Shown piece after piece: positions 1 through 7,825 of a DNA stretch of 64,000 nucleotides. Source of the stretch: Fredinandcohnia onubensis (GTDB lineage Bacteria; Bacillota; Bacilli; Bacillales; Bacillaceae_L). The notes beneath the pieces were generated by a model. The model did no database searches, was not told the DNA's origin, and saw only the letters and a program-made list of their open reading frames with translations. The translations under genes were made by a program, and so were the position numbers. The DNA is taken from assembly GCF_031181385.1 (NCBI RefSeq), contig NZ_JAPSKV010000004.1, positions 1 to 64,000 of the forward strand, read 5' to 3'. Each line of letters opens with the position of its first letter. Positions within the stretch are counted from its first letter, which is position 1.

Positions 1-48
1 TTAGGATCTAGTGTCTTTGACGTGGGGGTTCGAGTCCCTTCACCCGCA
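1..48 (+). tRNA. tRNA-Leu(TAG), 3' part only
   Basis: The window opens inside the anticodon loop (T33 then TAG at 2-4). A long variable arm, T-arm and 3' acceptor strand CACCCGC plus discriminator A follow. No CCA is encoded. The position and the order of the following genes match the B. subtilis trnB cluster. Confidence 0.9.
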
Positions 49-52
49 TTAT

Positions 53-127
53 GCGGAAGTAGTTCAGTGGTAGAACACCACCTTGCCAAGGTGGGGGTCG
101 CGGGTTCGAATCCCGTCTTCCGCTCCA
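53..127 (+). tRNA. tRNA-Gly(GCC)
   Basis: Complete cloverleaf with acceptor GCGGAAG/CTTCCGC, anticodon GCC in loop TTGCCAA, T-loop TTCGAAT and an encoded CCA end. Four bases after the tRNA-Leu. Confidence 0.97.
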
Positions 128-144
128 GAGGTAATTTTAGAAAT

Positions 145-233
145 GCCGGGGTGGCGGAACTGGCAGACGCACAGGACTTAAAATCCTGCGGTAGGTGACT
201 ACCGTACCGGTTCGATTCCGGTCCTCGGCACCA
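145..233 (+). tRNA. tRNA-Leu(TAA)
   Basis: Class II tRNA with long variable arm, acceptor GCCGGGG/CCTCGGC, anticodon TAA in loop CTTAAAA, encoded CCA. Confidence 0.97.
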
Positions 234-252
234 TCTAAAAAAATCATAAAAT

Positions 253-329
<77 letters not shown>

Positions 330-334
330 TTTTA

Positions 335-411
335 CGGGAAGTAGCTCAGCTTGGTAGAGCACTTGGTTTGGGACCAAGGGGTCGCAGGTTCGAATCCTGT
401 CTTCCCGACCA
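335..411 (+). tRNA. tRNA-Pro(TGG)
   Basis: Acceptor CGGGAAG/CTTCCCG, anticodon TGG in loop TTTGGGA, encoded CCA. Confidence 0.97.
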
Positions 412-422
412 TTAGTAAAATT

Positions 423-498
423 GGGGCCTTAGCTCAGCTGGGAGAGCGCCTGCTTTGCACGCAGGAGGTCAGCGGTTCGATCCCGCTAGGCTCCACCA
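423..498 (+). tRNA. tRNA-Ala(TGC)
   Basis: Acceptor GGGGCCT/AGGCTCC (one G-T pair), anticodon TGC in loop TTTGCAC, encoded CCA. Confidence 0.97.
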
Positions 499-528
499 AT
501 AGAATTTCAAATAGTTACTTTTAATTAT

Positions 529-605
529 GGCGGTGTAGCTCAGCTGGCTAGAGCGTACGGTTCATACCCGTGAGGTCGGGGGTTCGATCCCCTCCGCCGC
601 TACCA
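529..605 (+). tRNA. tRNA-Met(CAT), elongator
   Basis: Starts GGCGGTG with a G-T first pair; anticodon CAT in loop TTCATAC; encoded CCA. Cluster order (Ala, Met, Ile, Ser, fMet) identifies it as the elongator methionine tRNA. Confidence 0.93.
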
Positions 606-624
606 TTTTAATTTAAAAAATCTA

Positions 625-701
625 GGACCTTTAGCTCAGCTGGTTAGAGCAGACGGCTCATAACCGTCCGGTCGTAGGTTCGAGTCCTACAAGGTCCACC
701 A
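625..701 (+). tRNA. tRNA-Ile2(CAT), lysidine type
   Basis: Acceptor GGACCTT/AAGGTCC with CAT anticodon. The body matches the Bacillus isoleucine tRNA whose C34 is changed to lysidine by TilS so that it reads AUA. Automatic tools often call it tRNA-Met. The identity rests on sequence resemblance and on position after elongator tRNA-Met. Confidence 0.85.
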
Positions 702-720
702 TTTACAACTACTTATATGT

Positions 721-813
721 GGAGGAATACCCAAGTCCGGCTGAAGGGATCGGTCTTGAAAACCGACAGGGGTGTTAAAGCCCGCGGGGGTTCGAATCCC
801 TCTTCCTCCGCCA
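721..813 (+). tRNA. tRNA-Ser(TGA)
   Basis: Class II tRNA of 93 nt with long variable arm, acceptor GGAGGAA/TTCCTCC, anticodon TGA in loop CTTGAAA, encoded CCA. Confidence 0.97.
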
Positions 814-869
814 TATTCTTAAACAAATATATGGTGTATAAAAACTATATTTGAATAACTTTCTATTGT

Positions 870-946
<77 letters not shown>

Positions 947-954
947 AAAAAATG

Positions 955-983
955 TTGACAAACAAAAGAAGTTATTGTAAAAT
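955..983 (+). promoter_or_regulatory. internal sigma-A promoter in tRNA cluster
   Basis: TTGACA at 955-960, a 17-bp spacer and TAAAAT at 978-983: a near-consensus sigma-A promoter just after tRNA-fMet. It predicts a start near 990, upstream of a tRNA-Asp fragment and the eight remaining tRNAs, so the distal half of the cluster may have its own transcription start. Confidence 0.8.
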
Positions 984-1003
984 AATTTTTGTTGTTAAAA
1001 AAA

Positions 1004-1099
1004 GGTCCCGTGGTGTAGCGACTAGCAATACATCATCGAATCATCTACGAGTTGTCCCGACGGACAATGCTCCTCGAATAACCTATTAGAGGAAGGGAC
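1004..1099 (+). ncRNA. tRNA-Asp 5' fragment fused to cloverleaf-like structured RNA
   Basis: Bases 1004-1020 repeat exactly the first 17 bases of the intact tRNA-Asp at 1148. The sequence then diverges but keeps a closed multi-branch fold: GTCCC 1005-1009 with GGGAC 1095-1099; GTAG 1015-1018 with CTAC 1045-1048; GTTGTCC 1051-1057 with GGACAAT 1062-1068 around loop CGAC; TCCTC 1071-1075 with GAGGA 1089-1093, continued by AATA/TATT. No T-loop motif, usable anticodon loop or CCA end is present, so it is not a working tRNA. It lies just after a near-consensus promoter. Transcription is inferred; it could be a small RNA, a processing signal or a pseudo-tRNA. Confidence 0.5.
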
Positions 1100-1147
1100 A
1101 GTTAATGCACAATAATTTGCGCATTATAAATCTTAATAGTTTTCAAT

Positions 1148-1223
1148 GGTCCCGTGGTGTAGCGGTTAACATGCCTGCCTGTCACGCAGGAGATCGCCGG
1201 TTCGATCCCGGTCGGGACCGCCA
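1148..1223 (+). tRNA. tRNA-Asp(GTC)
   Basis: Acceptor GGTCCCG/CGGGACC, anticodon GTC in loop CTGTCAC, encoded CCA. Its first 17 bases are duplicated at 1004-1020. Confidence 0.97.
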
Positions 1224-1231
1224 TATATCGT

Positions 1232-1304
1232 GGCTCAGTAGCTCAGTCGGTAGAGCAAAGGACTGAAAATCCTTGTGTCGGCGGTTCGATTCCGTCCTGA
1301 GCCA
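1232..1304 (+). tRNA. tRNA-Phe(GAA)
   Basis: Acceptor GGCTCAG/CTGAGCC, anticodon GAA in loop CTGAAAA. The gene continues ACCT rather than ACCA, so the final A of CCA must be added after transcription. Confidence 0.96.
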
Positions 1305-1329
1305 CCTTATTTATTTTCTAAACTTTAAT

Positions 1330-1406
1330 GGCGGCTGTGGCGAAGTGGTTAACGCATCGGATTGTGGTTCCGACATTCGTGGGTTCGATTCCCATCAGCC
1401 GCCCCA
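1330..1406 (+). tRNA. tRNA-His(GTG)
   Basis: Acceptor GGCGGCTG with the extra G at position -1 needed by histidyl-tRNA synthetase, anticodon GTG, encoded CCA. Confidence 0.96.
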
Positions 1407-1422
1407 TATAAAAAATATAAGT

Positions 1423-1496
1423 GCGGGTGTAGTTTAATGGTAAAACCTCAGCCTTCCAAGCTGATGTCGTGAGTTCGATTCTCATCACCCGCTCCA
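1423..1496 (+). tRNA. tRNA-Gly(TCC)
   Basis: Acceptor GCGGGTG/CACCCGC, anticodon TCC in loop CTTCCAA, encoded CCA. Second glycine tRNA of the cluster. Confidence 0.97.
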
Positions 1497-1507
1497 ATTT
1501 ATACAAT

Positions 1508-1584
<77 letters not shown>

Positions 1585-1593
1585 TATAATTAT

Positions 1594-1668
1594 TCCGCAG
1601 TAGCTCAGTGGTAGAGCTATCGGCTGTTAACCGATCGGTCGTAGGTTCGAGTCCTACCTGCGGAGCCA
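1594..1668 (+). tRNA. tRNA-Asn(GTT)
   Basis: Acceptor TCCGCAG/CTGCGGA, anticodon GTT in loop CTGTTAA, encoded CCA. Confidence 0.97.
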
Positions 1669-1674
1669 TTTTTT

Positions 1675-1765
1675 GGGGAAGTACTCAAGTGGCTGAAGAG
1701 GCGCCCCTGCTAAGGGTGTAGGTCGCGTAAGCGGCGCGAGGGTTCAAATCCCTCCTTCTCCGCCA
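1675..1765 (+). tRNA. tRNA-Ser(GCT)
   Basis: Class II tRNA with long variable arm, acceptor GGGGAAG/CTTCTCC (one G-T pair), anticodon GCT in loop CTGCTAA, encoded CCA. Confidence 0.96.
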
Positions 1766-1792
1766 TGTCGAATCATATAAATATTTTTTTCT

Positions 1793-1864
1793 GGCCCGTT
1801 GGTCAAGCGGTTAAGACACCGCCCTTTCACGGCGGTAACACGGGTTCGAATCCCGTACGGGTCA
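1793..1864 (+). tRNA. tRNA-Glu(TTC)
   Basis: Acceptor GGCCCGT/ACGGGTC, anticodon TTC in loop CTTTCAC. The discriminator is followed by TCA, so CCA is not encoded. Last tRNA of the cluster. Confidence 0.96.
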
Positions 1865-1867
1865 TCA

Positions 1868-1901
1868 AACGTTATGAGAATTTCTCATGGCGTTTTTTTA
1901 T
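1868..1901 (+). terminator. terminator of tRNA cluster
   Basis: Hairpin ATGAGA/TCTCAT with outer AACG/CGTT pairs, followed by TTTTTTTATTTTT. It closes the tRNA transcription unit. Confidence 0.85.
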
Positions 1902-1939
1902 TTTTAGTAGATTTCTAGCTTCTTACTTCTTTATGGTTA

Positions 1940-1969
1940 GCAAAAAGAAAAACACCTGTTGCCAGGTGC
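1940..1969 (-). terminator. terminator after AIM24-family gene pair
   Basis: CACCTG-TTGC-CAGGTG inverted repeat followed on the minus strand by GTTTTTCTTTTT, directly after the stop codon of the small minus-strand gene. Confidence 0.85.
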
Positions 1970-2143
1970 TTAATCTTGAGAAATGATATCATCTTCTATT
2001 TTCTTTGCTGGGTTGTCTAAGTCTACATCTGAAAAGAGTCCGGGTGATATTCCGCGGAACATATCAAATGCTAGAATTTTATCATCTGGGGCATCAAATA
2101 GTGGAGCATCGGGTTTGTTATTAACGTCGTCTTTACGTTTCAT
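1970..2143 (-). CDS. small conserved hypothetical protein, 57 aa
   Basis: A short, acidic, soluble protein without membrane segment or signal peptide; I do not recognise a family. The start is placed at the third of three nearby ATGs because GGAGG at 2156-2152 then sits 8 bases upstream; an ATG 15 bases earlier would overlap that site. The gene follows the AIM24-family gene by under 50 bases and ends at a shared terminator, so the two are probably co-transcribed. Its coding nature is supported by the ribosome site and terminator rather than by homology. Confidence 0.65.
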   Translation of the reverse strand: MKRKDDVNNKPDAPLFDAPDDKILAFDMFRGISPGLFSDVDLDNPAKKIEDDIISQD

Positions 2144-2190
2144 CATCCACACCTCCATTTATTATCCTCCCAGTTACGACTATAATTATT

Positions 2191-2988
2191 CTATCTGTTA
2201 TCACCGTTTAATAAATTTCCGATTCCTCCTAGTATACTTCCTTCACCTGTGCTTCCCCCATTTCTAGGTGCACTCGCGAAAATACGGTCTGCCATACGGC
2301 TAAATGGCAATGACTGTACCCAAACCGTTCCAGGGCCACGTACAGTTGCGTAGAATAGACCTTCACCACCAAAGAAAGCTGTTTTTATTTTTCCTACATA
2401 TTCGATATTGTAATCTACTTCCTTCGTCATCCCAACTAAGCAGCCTGTGTCGATTCGAAGGGTTTCACCTGGTTGGAGTTCTTTTTGATGGATGGTTCCA
2501 CCTGCGTGTAGAAAGGCTAATCCATCTCCTTCTAATTTTTGCATGATGAAGCCTTCTCCACCGAAGAAACCAGTACCTAATTTACGTTGAAAGTCTATTC
2601 CGACTGATACTCCTTTTGCTGCACATAAAAACGAATCTTTTTGACAAATCACCTTTCCACCAAGCAGGCTTAAATCAACTGGAATGATTTTACCAGGATA
2701 CGGTGCCGCAAAGGAAACATGTTTTTTCCCTATATGGCTATTTGTAAATACTGTCATAAAAAGACTTTCACCAGTCAGGACTCTTTTACCTGCACCAAAG
2801 AGTTTACCTAAAAGACCTCCACCTCCAGATTCTGAACCATCACCGAATATTGTTTCCATTGAGATTCCATCTTCCATCATCATCATTGCACCTGCTTCTG
2901 CAATAACACTTTCACTCGGATCTAACTCAATTTCAACAAATTGCATGTCATCTCCATATAGTTTGTATTCAATCTCATGAGCGTTCAT
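2191..2988 (-). CDS. TIGR00266/AIM24 family protein
   Basis: 265 aa, the usual length for the AIM24 (TIGR00266) family of double beta-sandwich proteins of unknown biochemical role in bacteria. The family signature is seen in repeated [18 protein letters not shown] segments and the middle stretch on a high-gloss beta fold. A glycine-rich insertion lies at about residues 50-65, and the C-terminus is Gly/Asn-rich (GGIGNLLNG). There is no signal peptide or membrane segment, so it should be cytoplasmic. Start ATG follows AAAGGAAG on the minus strand. It leads a two-gene unit with the 57-aa protein. Confidence 0.85.
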   Translation of the reverse strand: MNAHEIEYKLYGDDMQFVEIELDPSESVIAEAGAMMMMEDGISMETIFGDGSESGGGGLLGKLFGAGKRVLTGESLFMTVFTNSHIGKKHVSFAAPYPGKIIPVDLSLLGGKVICQKDSFLCAAKGVSVGIDFQRKLGTGFFGGEGFIMQKLEGDGLAFLHAGGTIHQKELQPGETLRIDTGCLVGMTKEVDYNIEYVGKIKTAFFGGEGLFYATVRGPGTVWVQSLPFSRMADRIFASAPRNGGSTGEGSILGGIGNLLNGDNR

Positions 2989-3176
2989 TATATTCTTCCT
3001 TTCACTTTAAAAATGATATATAGAAATAATTCGTCATTTGGTTAGTATCTTCCTTTAAACTTTGCACTAAGTATGAAAATAATGTCAATCTATTGGAGAT
3101 TTAAATGACAAGTTGGAAATGGGATATTATGATATATTTAGAATTTTCTTGAAATAATAAGTCTAAGGGGGATTTT

Positions 3177-5594
3177 ATGAGTTCGGAAGTCGCTTTAAAA
3201 AGACGTATTTGGCCTATAAAGAAAAGATGGAGGGTTATTTTAGTATCAGGAATTATAATCGTCCTCCTTCTAGTCGCAAGTATTTTGGCTGGCTATTTAT
3301 TTTTGAGAAAAAGTTTACCAGAAATTGAAGGGAAAGTTGGTGTTGCTGGTATTACTGATGAGGTTGAAGTGATTCGTGATCAAAATGGGGTTCCCCATAT
3401 CAGTGCAAAAAACACTCATGATCTGTATTTTGCACAAGGATATGTAACAGCTCAGGACCGGTTATTTCAAATGGATCTAAGCCGTAGACAGGCCTCAGGA
3501 CAGCTCAGTGAGGTCATTGGTAGCTCCCTTATTGAGCAGGATAAATATTTTAGAGCTCTTGGGTTACGTAGAGCAGCTAAAATTTCGTACGATGGATACT
3601 CGACAGAAGCGAAGGGTGTCTTACGATCTTATACAGATGGTGTAAATGCTTTTATTAAGGAAGTAAAGGAGAAGAATACATTACCCGTCGAGTTTACTCT
3701 TGCTGGATATGAACCAACTGAGTGGAATCCTATAGACTCGCTCACAATAGGGAAATATATGGCTTATGATTTAGGAGGCCATTATAAAGGGCAAGCCTTT
3801 CGATATTACATGGCACAACACGTATCAGAAGAAAAACTACTTGAATTATTCCCAACATATCCTGAAGACGGGGCAACCGTTCTTCAAGCGATCAAAGAAA
3901 ATCCTGTTGATATTTCCAAAAGTATTGCACAAGCACCTTTTCCAAATGAGTTTAACGGGAGTAATAACTGGGTTGTTAGTGGAGAGAAGTCTGATTCAGG
4001 TATGCCGATTCTAGCGGATGATCCTCATTTAGCATTGGCGACTCCGTCGATTTGGTATGAAACGCATTTACAAAATGACGAGGTAAACGTAAGCGTAAGT
4101 GGTGTCATTTTTGCAGGTGTTCCGGGAATTATATTAGGACGTAATGAACATATTGCCTGGGGGGTTAGCAATGTAGGTCCAGATGTTCAGGATTTATATA
4201 TTGAAAAAAGAAATCCAGAAAATCCAAATCAGTTCGAGTATATGGGCGAGTGGGAGGATGCCACGATCATCGATGAACCAATAAAGGTAAAGGATGGAGA
4301 AACAATTCCTTATCAGGTTCAGTTAACAAGACATGGTCCGATTATTTCTGAATTCACCCATGACCATAGGGAGGAGACAGCTTTAGCTTTAAGATGGACA
4401 GCTCTCGACCCTTCGACTGAGCTTGAAGCGGTGTTGATGTTTAACAAGGCGAAAAATTGGGTTGAATTTAAAGAAGCTCTTACATATTTTCATACCCCGG
4501 CTCAAAATTTTGTTTTTGCGGCTACGGATGGCACCATTGCTTATCGAGCAAATGGCTTAATTCCTATTCGAAAAAAGGGAGACAGCTCGGTACCTGTACC
4601 AGGTTGGACGAATGAATATGAGTGGGAGGGGTTTATTCCATGGGACGAACTCCCAACTATTCTTAACCCGGAGGAAGGTTTTATTTCTACGGCAAATAAT
4701 AAAATTGTAACAGATGATTATCCATACCATATTACAAATACTTGGGCACAGCCATATCGTCAGCAACGTATACGGGATGTCTTTATGAGTAAGAATAAGT
4801 TTTCGGTTGACGATATGCTTCAACTACAGTTTGACCAACATAATTTGCAGGCGGAGGAATTTGTACCAATTCTTCTTGATGTATTAACAAGCCAGAAAGG
4901 TAAGCTAAGAGAAATCGATAAAGAAGTTTTAAAGCAGTTTGAAGGATGGGACTTTGTGGATCGTATAGAAGACGGAGAGCCTCTAGTCTTTCATAAATGG
5001 ATGGAGGAATTCGGGAATGTATTGTTTGAAGAATCTATTCCAAATGAAATTGATAACTTGTTCGAAGGTAAATCCCAAATTGTAGACCAAATGATTAGAA
5101 ATGCTACAAATGGAGTCGAAGGTGTATGGTTGAGTGAAGCTGGTGGCTTAGAGCAGGTAAGTCTAGAGTCATTTAAACGAGCTGTTGATTTTGCTGTTAA
5201 ACAACAAGGGGAGCATCCAGATAAATGGCAATGGGGTGAATTTCATAGGGTCCCTTTTAATCATCCGTTGTCAGCAATTTCACCGTTAAACTTTCTATTT
5301 AATCATAATGAATTTGTTCCTATGGGCGGTAGTGGAGTATCGGTAGCTGCTGCAAGTTTTAATAAAAAATCAGGTGCGATAACACACGGAGCTGCATGGC
5401 GTTCAGTAATTGACCTATCAAACATGAATCAAAGCTATAATGTGGTAGGCCCAGGGCAATCTGGTCATGTATTAAGTCGATTCTATCATGATCAAATTAC
5501 TGATTGGACGACAGGGAAATATCATATCACTCATACTGAAAAAGAGAAATTTAAGAAAAATAGTTATAGGCTTCTTTTACAACCAATAAAGTAA
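3177..5594 (+). CDS. penicillin acylase family protein (N-terminal nucleophile hydrolase)
   Basis: 805 aa, full length for the penicillin G acylase/cephalosporin acylase family, which hydrolyses amide bonds such as acyl side chains of beta-lactams or N-acyl homoserine lactones. A membrane anchor lies at residues about 18-42. The alpha-chain region follows, then the conserved maturation site with motif GSNNWV: Ser262 would become the N-terminal nucleophile of the beta chain after self-cleavage. The motif DDPHL just downstream is also typical. Start ATG follows AAGGGGG by 7 bases. The unit is monocistronic, ending at a bidirectional hairpin. The substrate cannot be told from sequence; quorum-signal or cell-wall acyl amides are as plausible as beta-lactams. 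Confidence 0.9.
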   Translation: MSSEVALKRRIWPIKKRWRVILVSGIIIVLLLVASILAGYLFLRKSLPEIEGKVGVAGITDEVEVIRDQNGVPHISAKNTHDLYFAQGYVTAQDRLFQMDLSRRQASGQLSEVIGSSLIEQDKYFRALGLRRAAKISYDGYSTEAKGVLRSYTDGVNAFIKEVKEKNTLPVEFTLAGYEPTEWNPIDSLTIGKYMAYDLGGHYKGQAFRYYMAQHVSEEKLLELFPTYPEDGATVLQAIKENPVDISKSIAQAPFPNEFNGSNNWVVSGEKSDSGMPILADDPHLALATPSIWYETHLQNDEVNVSVSGVIFAGVPGIILGRNEHIAWGVSNVGPDVQDLYIEKRNPENPNQFEYMGEWEDATIIDEPIKVKDGETIPYQVQLTRHGPIISEFTHDHREETALALRWTALDPSTELEAVLMFNKAKNWVEFKEALTYFHTPAQNFVFAATDGTIAYRANGLIPIRKKGDSSVPVPGWTNEYEWEGFIPWDELPTILNPEEGFISTANNKIVTDDYPYHITNTWAQPYRQQRIRDVFMSKNKFSVDDMLQLQFDQHNLQAEEFVPILLDVLTSQKGKLREIDKEVLKQFEGWDFVDRIEDGEPLVFHKWMEEFGNVLFEESIPNEIDNLFEGKSQIVDQMIRNATNGVEGVWLSEAGGLEQVSLESFKRAVDFAVKQQGEHPDKWQWGEFHRVPFNHPLSAISPLNFLFNHNEFVPMGGSGVSVAAASFNKKSGAITHGAAWRSVIDLSNMNQSYNVVGPGQSGHVLSRFYHDQITDWTTGKYHITHTEKEKFKKNSYRLLLQPIK

Positions 5595-5597
5595 CAA

Positions 5598-5628
5598 GAA
5601 AGCAGTGGAAGATTCCACTGCTTTTAAT
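5598..5628. terminator. bidirectional terminator, acylase/yteA
   Basis: Perfect inverted repeat AAAGCAGTGGAA / TTCCACTGCTTT with a 2-base centre, T-rich on both strands, between two convergent genes. Confidence 0.9.
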
Positions 5629-6384
5629 TTAATCCTGGGCTTCATCTTGTGTGTAAGGTTCTTTTTCATATGGAGGAAGGTCTCCGAACATGGTCATGAT
5701 TCCTTCTTCATCTAATACTTCTTCATATCGTTCATGCTGGTTGTTTGGATAGATGATAATTTCTTTCCCTTCGATATCTGTTGCGACGAAGTTTTCGTAA
5801 TCCTCTACATAGCCCACATTTTCATCTGATTCGAGGAATACTTCATTATAACTATCAACTGGGTCAGCAAGGTCTGAAGGAGTTTCAGATGTTCCATACT
5901 TTGCGACATCTTGCCATGAATCTTCTGCATCATAGGAAACATTATCTTCCTCATCAACAAACTTTCCAAATGGTGGCATTAATACCCCTTCCTCAATAGG
6001 TCGATTATGAGATACGACTTGGGTCGGGCTGTGCTCAACACAATATGTTGTGGTAGGAATTGCTTCTAACCGATCAACAGGTATTTCCTTACCGCATTTC
6101 TCACATTTCCCGTATCTACCTTCAGCAATTGCTTGTAAGGCGTAGTCAATGTCTTTTAACTCTTTTTCAATATGCTCATTAAGTGCAATGTCCTTTTCGC
6201 GTTCATATAGCTCAGTTCCTTCATCCCCTGGATGGTTATCATAAGAGGAGAGTTCCCCCATCGAACCATGGAAATGACCGCGTTCTAAATCAAAATGATC
6301 GCTATCTGTTAGTTGTTCTTCAACCTCTTTTTTTGCGTTTATCAACTGTGAACGGAAGGTTGATAATTGCTCATTTGATAACAT
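5629..6384 (-). CDS. yteA: YteA family DksA/TraR-type zinc-finger regulatory protein
   Basis: 251 aa. The N-terminal half is an alpha-helical coiled coil like that of DksA. A zinc-ribbon motif CEKCG...YCVEH follows at about residues 105-130; the fourth ligand position is His instead of Cys, as in other YteA proteins. The acidic C-terminal tail is specific to the Bacillus YteA family (TIGR02890, described as sporulation-linked). The start is ATG 6384, 8 bases after AAGGAG; an upstream in-frame ATG would overlap the ribosome site. Family and gene order are clear; target and role in transcription are not shown by the sequence. Confidence 0.88.
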   Translation of the reverse strand: MLSNEQLSTFRSQLINAKKEVEEQLTDSDHFDLERGHFHGSMGELSSYDNHPGDEGTELYEREKDIALNEHIEKELKDIDYALQAIAEGRYGKCEKCGKEIPVDRLEAIPTTTYCVEHSPTQVVSHNRPIEEGVLMPPFGKFVDEEDNVSYDAEDSWQDVAKYGTSETPSDLADPVDSYNEVFLESDENVGYVEDYENFVATDIEGKEIIIYPNNQHERYEEVLDEEGIMTMFGDLPPYEKEPYTQDEAQD

Positions 6385-6495
6385 GAAAAGCACTCCTTCC
6401 ATAATGATTTCGTAACGAATCTTGTTATGTATTATTTACATAAACACGAAAATCATAAATGTAAAAAAGTGCTTGTATGAAAGAAGACAAAAGAA

Positions 6496-6523
6496 AAACA
6501 CGATCTTAAAAAATCGTGTTTTT
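6496..6523 (-). terminator. menA terminator
   Basis: AAACACGAT / ATCGTGTTT hairpin overlapping the menA stop codon; on the minus strand it is followed by TTTTTCTTTTG. Confidence 0.85.
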
Positions 6524-7457
6524 AAAAGAAGTGACCGATAAAGATTCCGATAGATAAAAGGAAACCAAAAAATGTATTTGTTTGGGCGGTTGCCTTCATC
6601 GCTGGCATCATTTGGATTGGCTCTGATTTACCAATAAAACCAATTATCGCTTGAACGGCTTTTGGAACACTTACCAATACAAGTAGGCTCCACCATGACG
6701 CTATTCCCATAAATGACAATGCAATAATCCAGACATATGAAATAATAAACAATACCGCTAAGAACTTAATCGCATTTTTTCTTCCTAATAAAATCGGTAA
6801 GGTACGACGTCCGTTCTTTTTGTCGCCATCTAAATCACGAATATTGTTTGACATATTAATGGCACCAACAAGGATCATTATTGGAATTGAAATTAAAATA
6901 CTTGTTGAAGTAACAGTACCCGTTTGGATGAAAAACGATATTAAAATAATAATCATACCCATAAAGAAACCAGCTGCAAGCTCTCCAAAAGGTGTTGATG
7001 AAATTGGGAATGGGCCACCTGTATATAAATAACCAACAGACATACATATAGTCCCCACTAATGCTAACCACCAGCTACTATTCATACTAATATAAACACC
7101 TAAAAGTGTGGCAATTCCCATAAAGGCAAATGCCAAGTTTATGATCACTTTTGGCTTTACTCCATCTCTAACAATTGTCCCACCAATACCGACTGATTCA
7201 GCGGTATCAAGACCGCGTTTATAATCAAAATACTCATTAATCATATTAGTTGCTGCTTGAATGAGAAGACAAGCAAGTAACATTGTTAAGAATAATGCCA
7301 TGTTTATAGATGTATCTGGAAGTGCAAGAACTGTTCCTAGAATAACTGGAACAAAGGATGCAGTTAGTGTATGTGGACGCATAAGTCTCCACCATACTTG
7401 AAACCCATTTGAAGGCTTTTTAGATAGCTTCTGATTTGACTGAAGTTCTGTATGCAT
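6522..7457 (-). CDS. menA: 1,4-dihydroxy-2-naphthoate polyprenyltransferase MenA
   Basis: 311 aa UbiA-family membrane prenyltransferase that joins 1,4-dihydroxy-2-naphthoate to a polyprenyl diphosphate, giving demethylmenaquinone. The first Asp-rich motif is seen at about 71-84 (NMINEYFDYKRGLD) and the second near 205-220 (NNIRDLDGDKKNGRRT), with about eight or nine membrane helices. Start ATG follows GAGGAGA. It is divergent from menF, so all menaquinone head-group and prenylation steps except the final MenG/UbiE methylation are encoded at this locus. Confidence 0.95.
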   Translation of the reverse strand: MHTELQSNQKLSKKPSNGFQVWWRLMRPHTLTASFVPVILGTVLALPDTSINMALFLTMLLACLLIQAATNMINEYFDYKRGLDTAESVGIGGTIVRDGVKPKVIINLAFAFMGIATLLGVYISMNSSWWLALVGTICMSVGYLYTGGPFPISSTPFGELAAGFFMGMIIILISFFIQTGTVTSTSILISIPIMILVGAINMSNNIRDLDGDKKNGRRTLPILLGRKNAIKFLAVLFIISYVWIIALSFMGIASWWSLLVLVSVPKAVQAIIGFIGKSEPIQMMPAMKATAQTNTFFGFLLSIGIFIGHFF

Positions 7458-7825
7458 TAGACTTCTCCTCTCACGTCATATCATGTATATCCAAAGTTCA
7501 GTTTAGTGAATTGGACAAGTACTGTCAATGGTTTAATGTAACAAAAAAGACATAATCATTCTTCCCATGATTTAATCCCCAGGCTAACATAACTCTCAAA
7601 ACATAATAATAAGGAAGTAAGTGGTCATAGTGCGGGTAGGTATGGTAGAATCAAGTTTGTTGACAACTATTCGTTATGAGGTATATCGTAGCATTTGATT
7701 TATTTAATCAAAGAAAAATTATCGGATTATTACACTAAGGGTAAATATACGTAAATGATATACTATAATGATATACTATTTCTAAAGTAAAATTTATTAT
7801 GGGATACACTTCGGGGGGATATAAG
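7458..7825. promoter_or_regulatory. divergent menA/menF promoter region with 13-bp tandem repeat
   Basis: This 368-bp gap has no gene. A perfect tandem duplication of AATGATATACTAT lies at 7754-7766 and 7767-7779; it places a TATAAT hexamer (7764-7769) across the junction, 57 bases before the menF start, but without a good -35. A TTGACA lies about 165 bases upstream of menF with only a poor -10. No known operator was recognised. Confidence 0.5.

Noticed and set aside
625-701. CAT tRNA read as a third methionine tRNA
   Set aside because: Body sequence and cluster order fit the lysidine-modified tRNA-Ile2 better.
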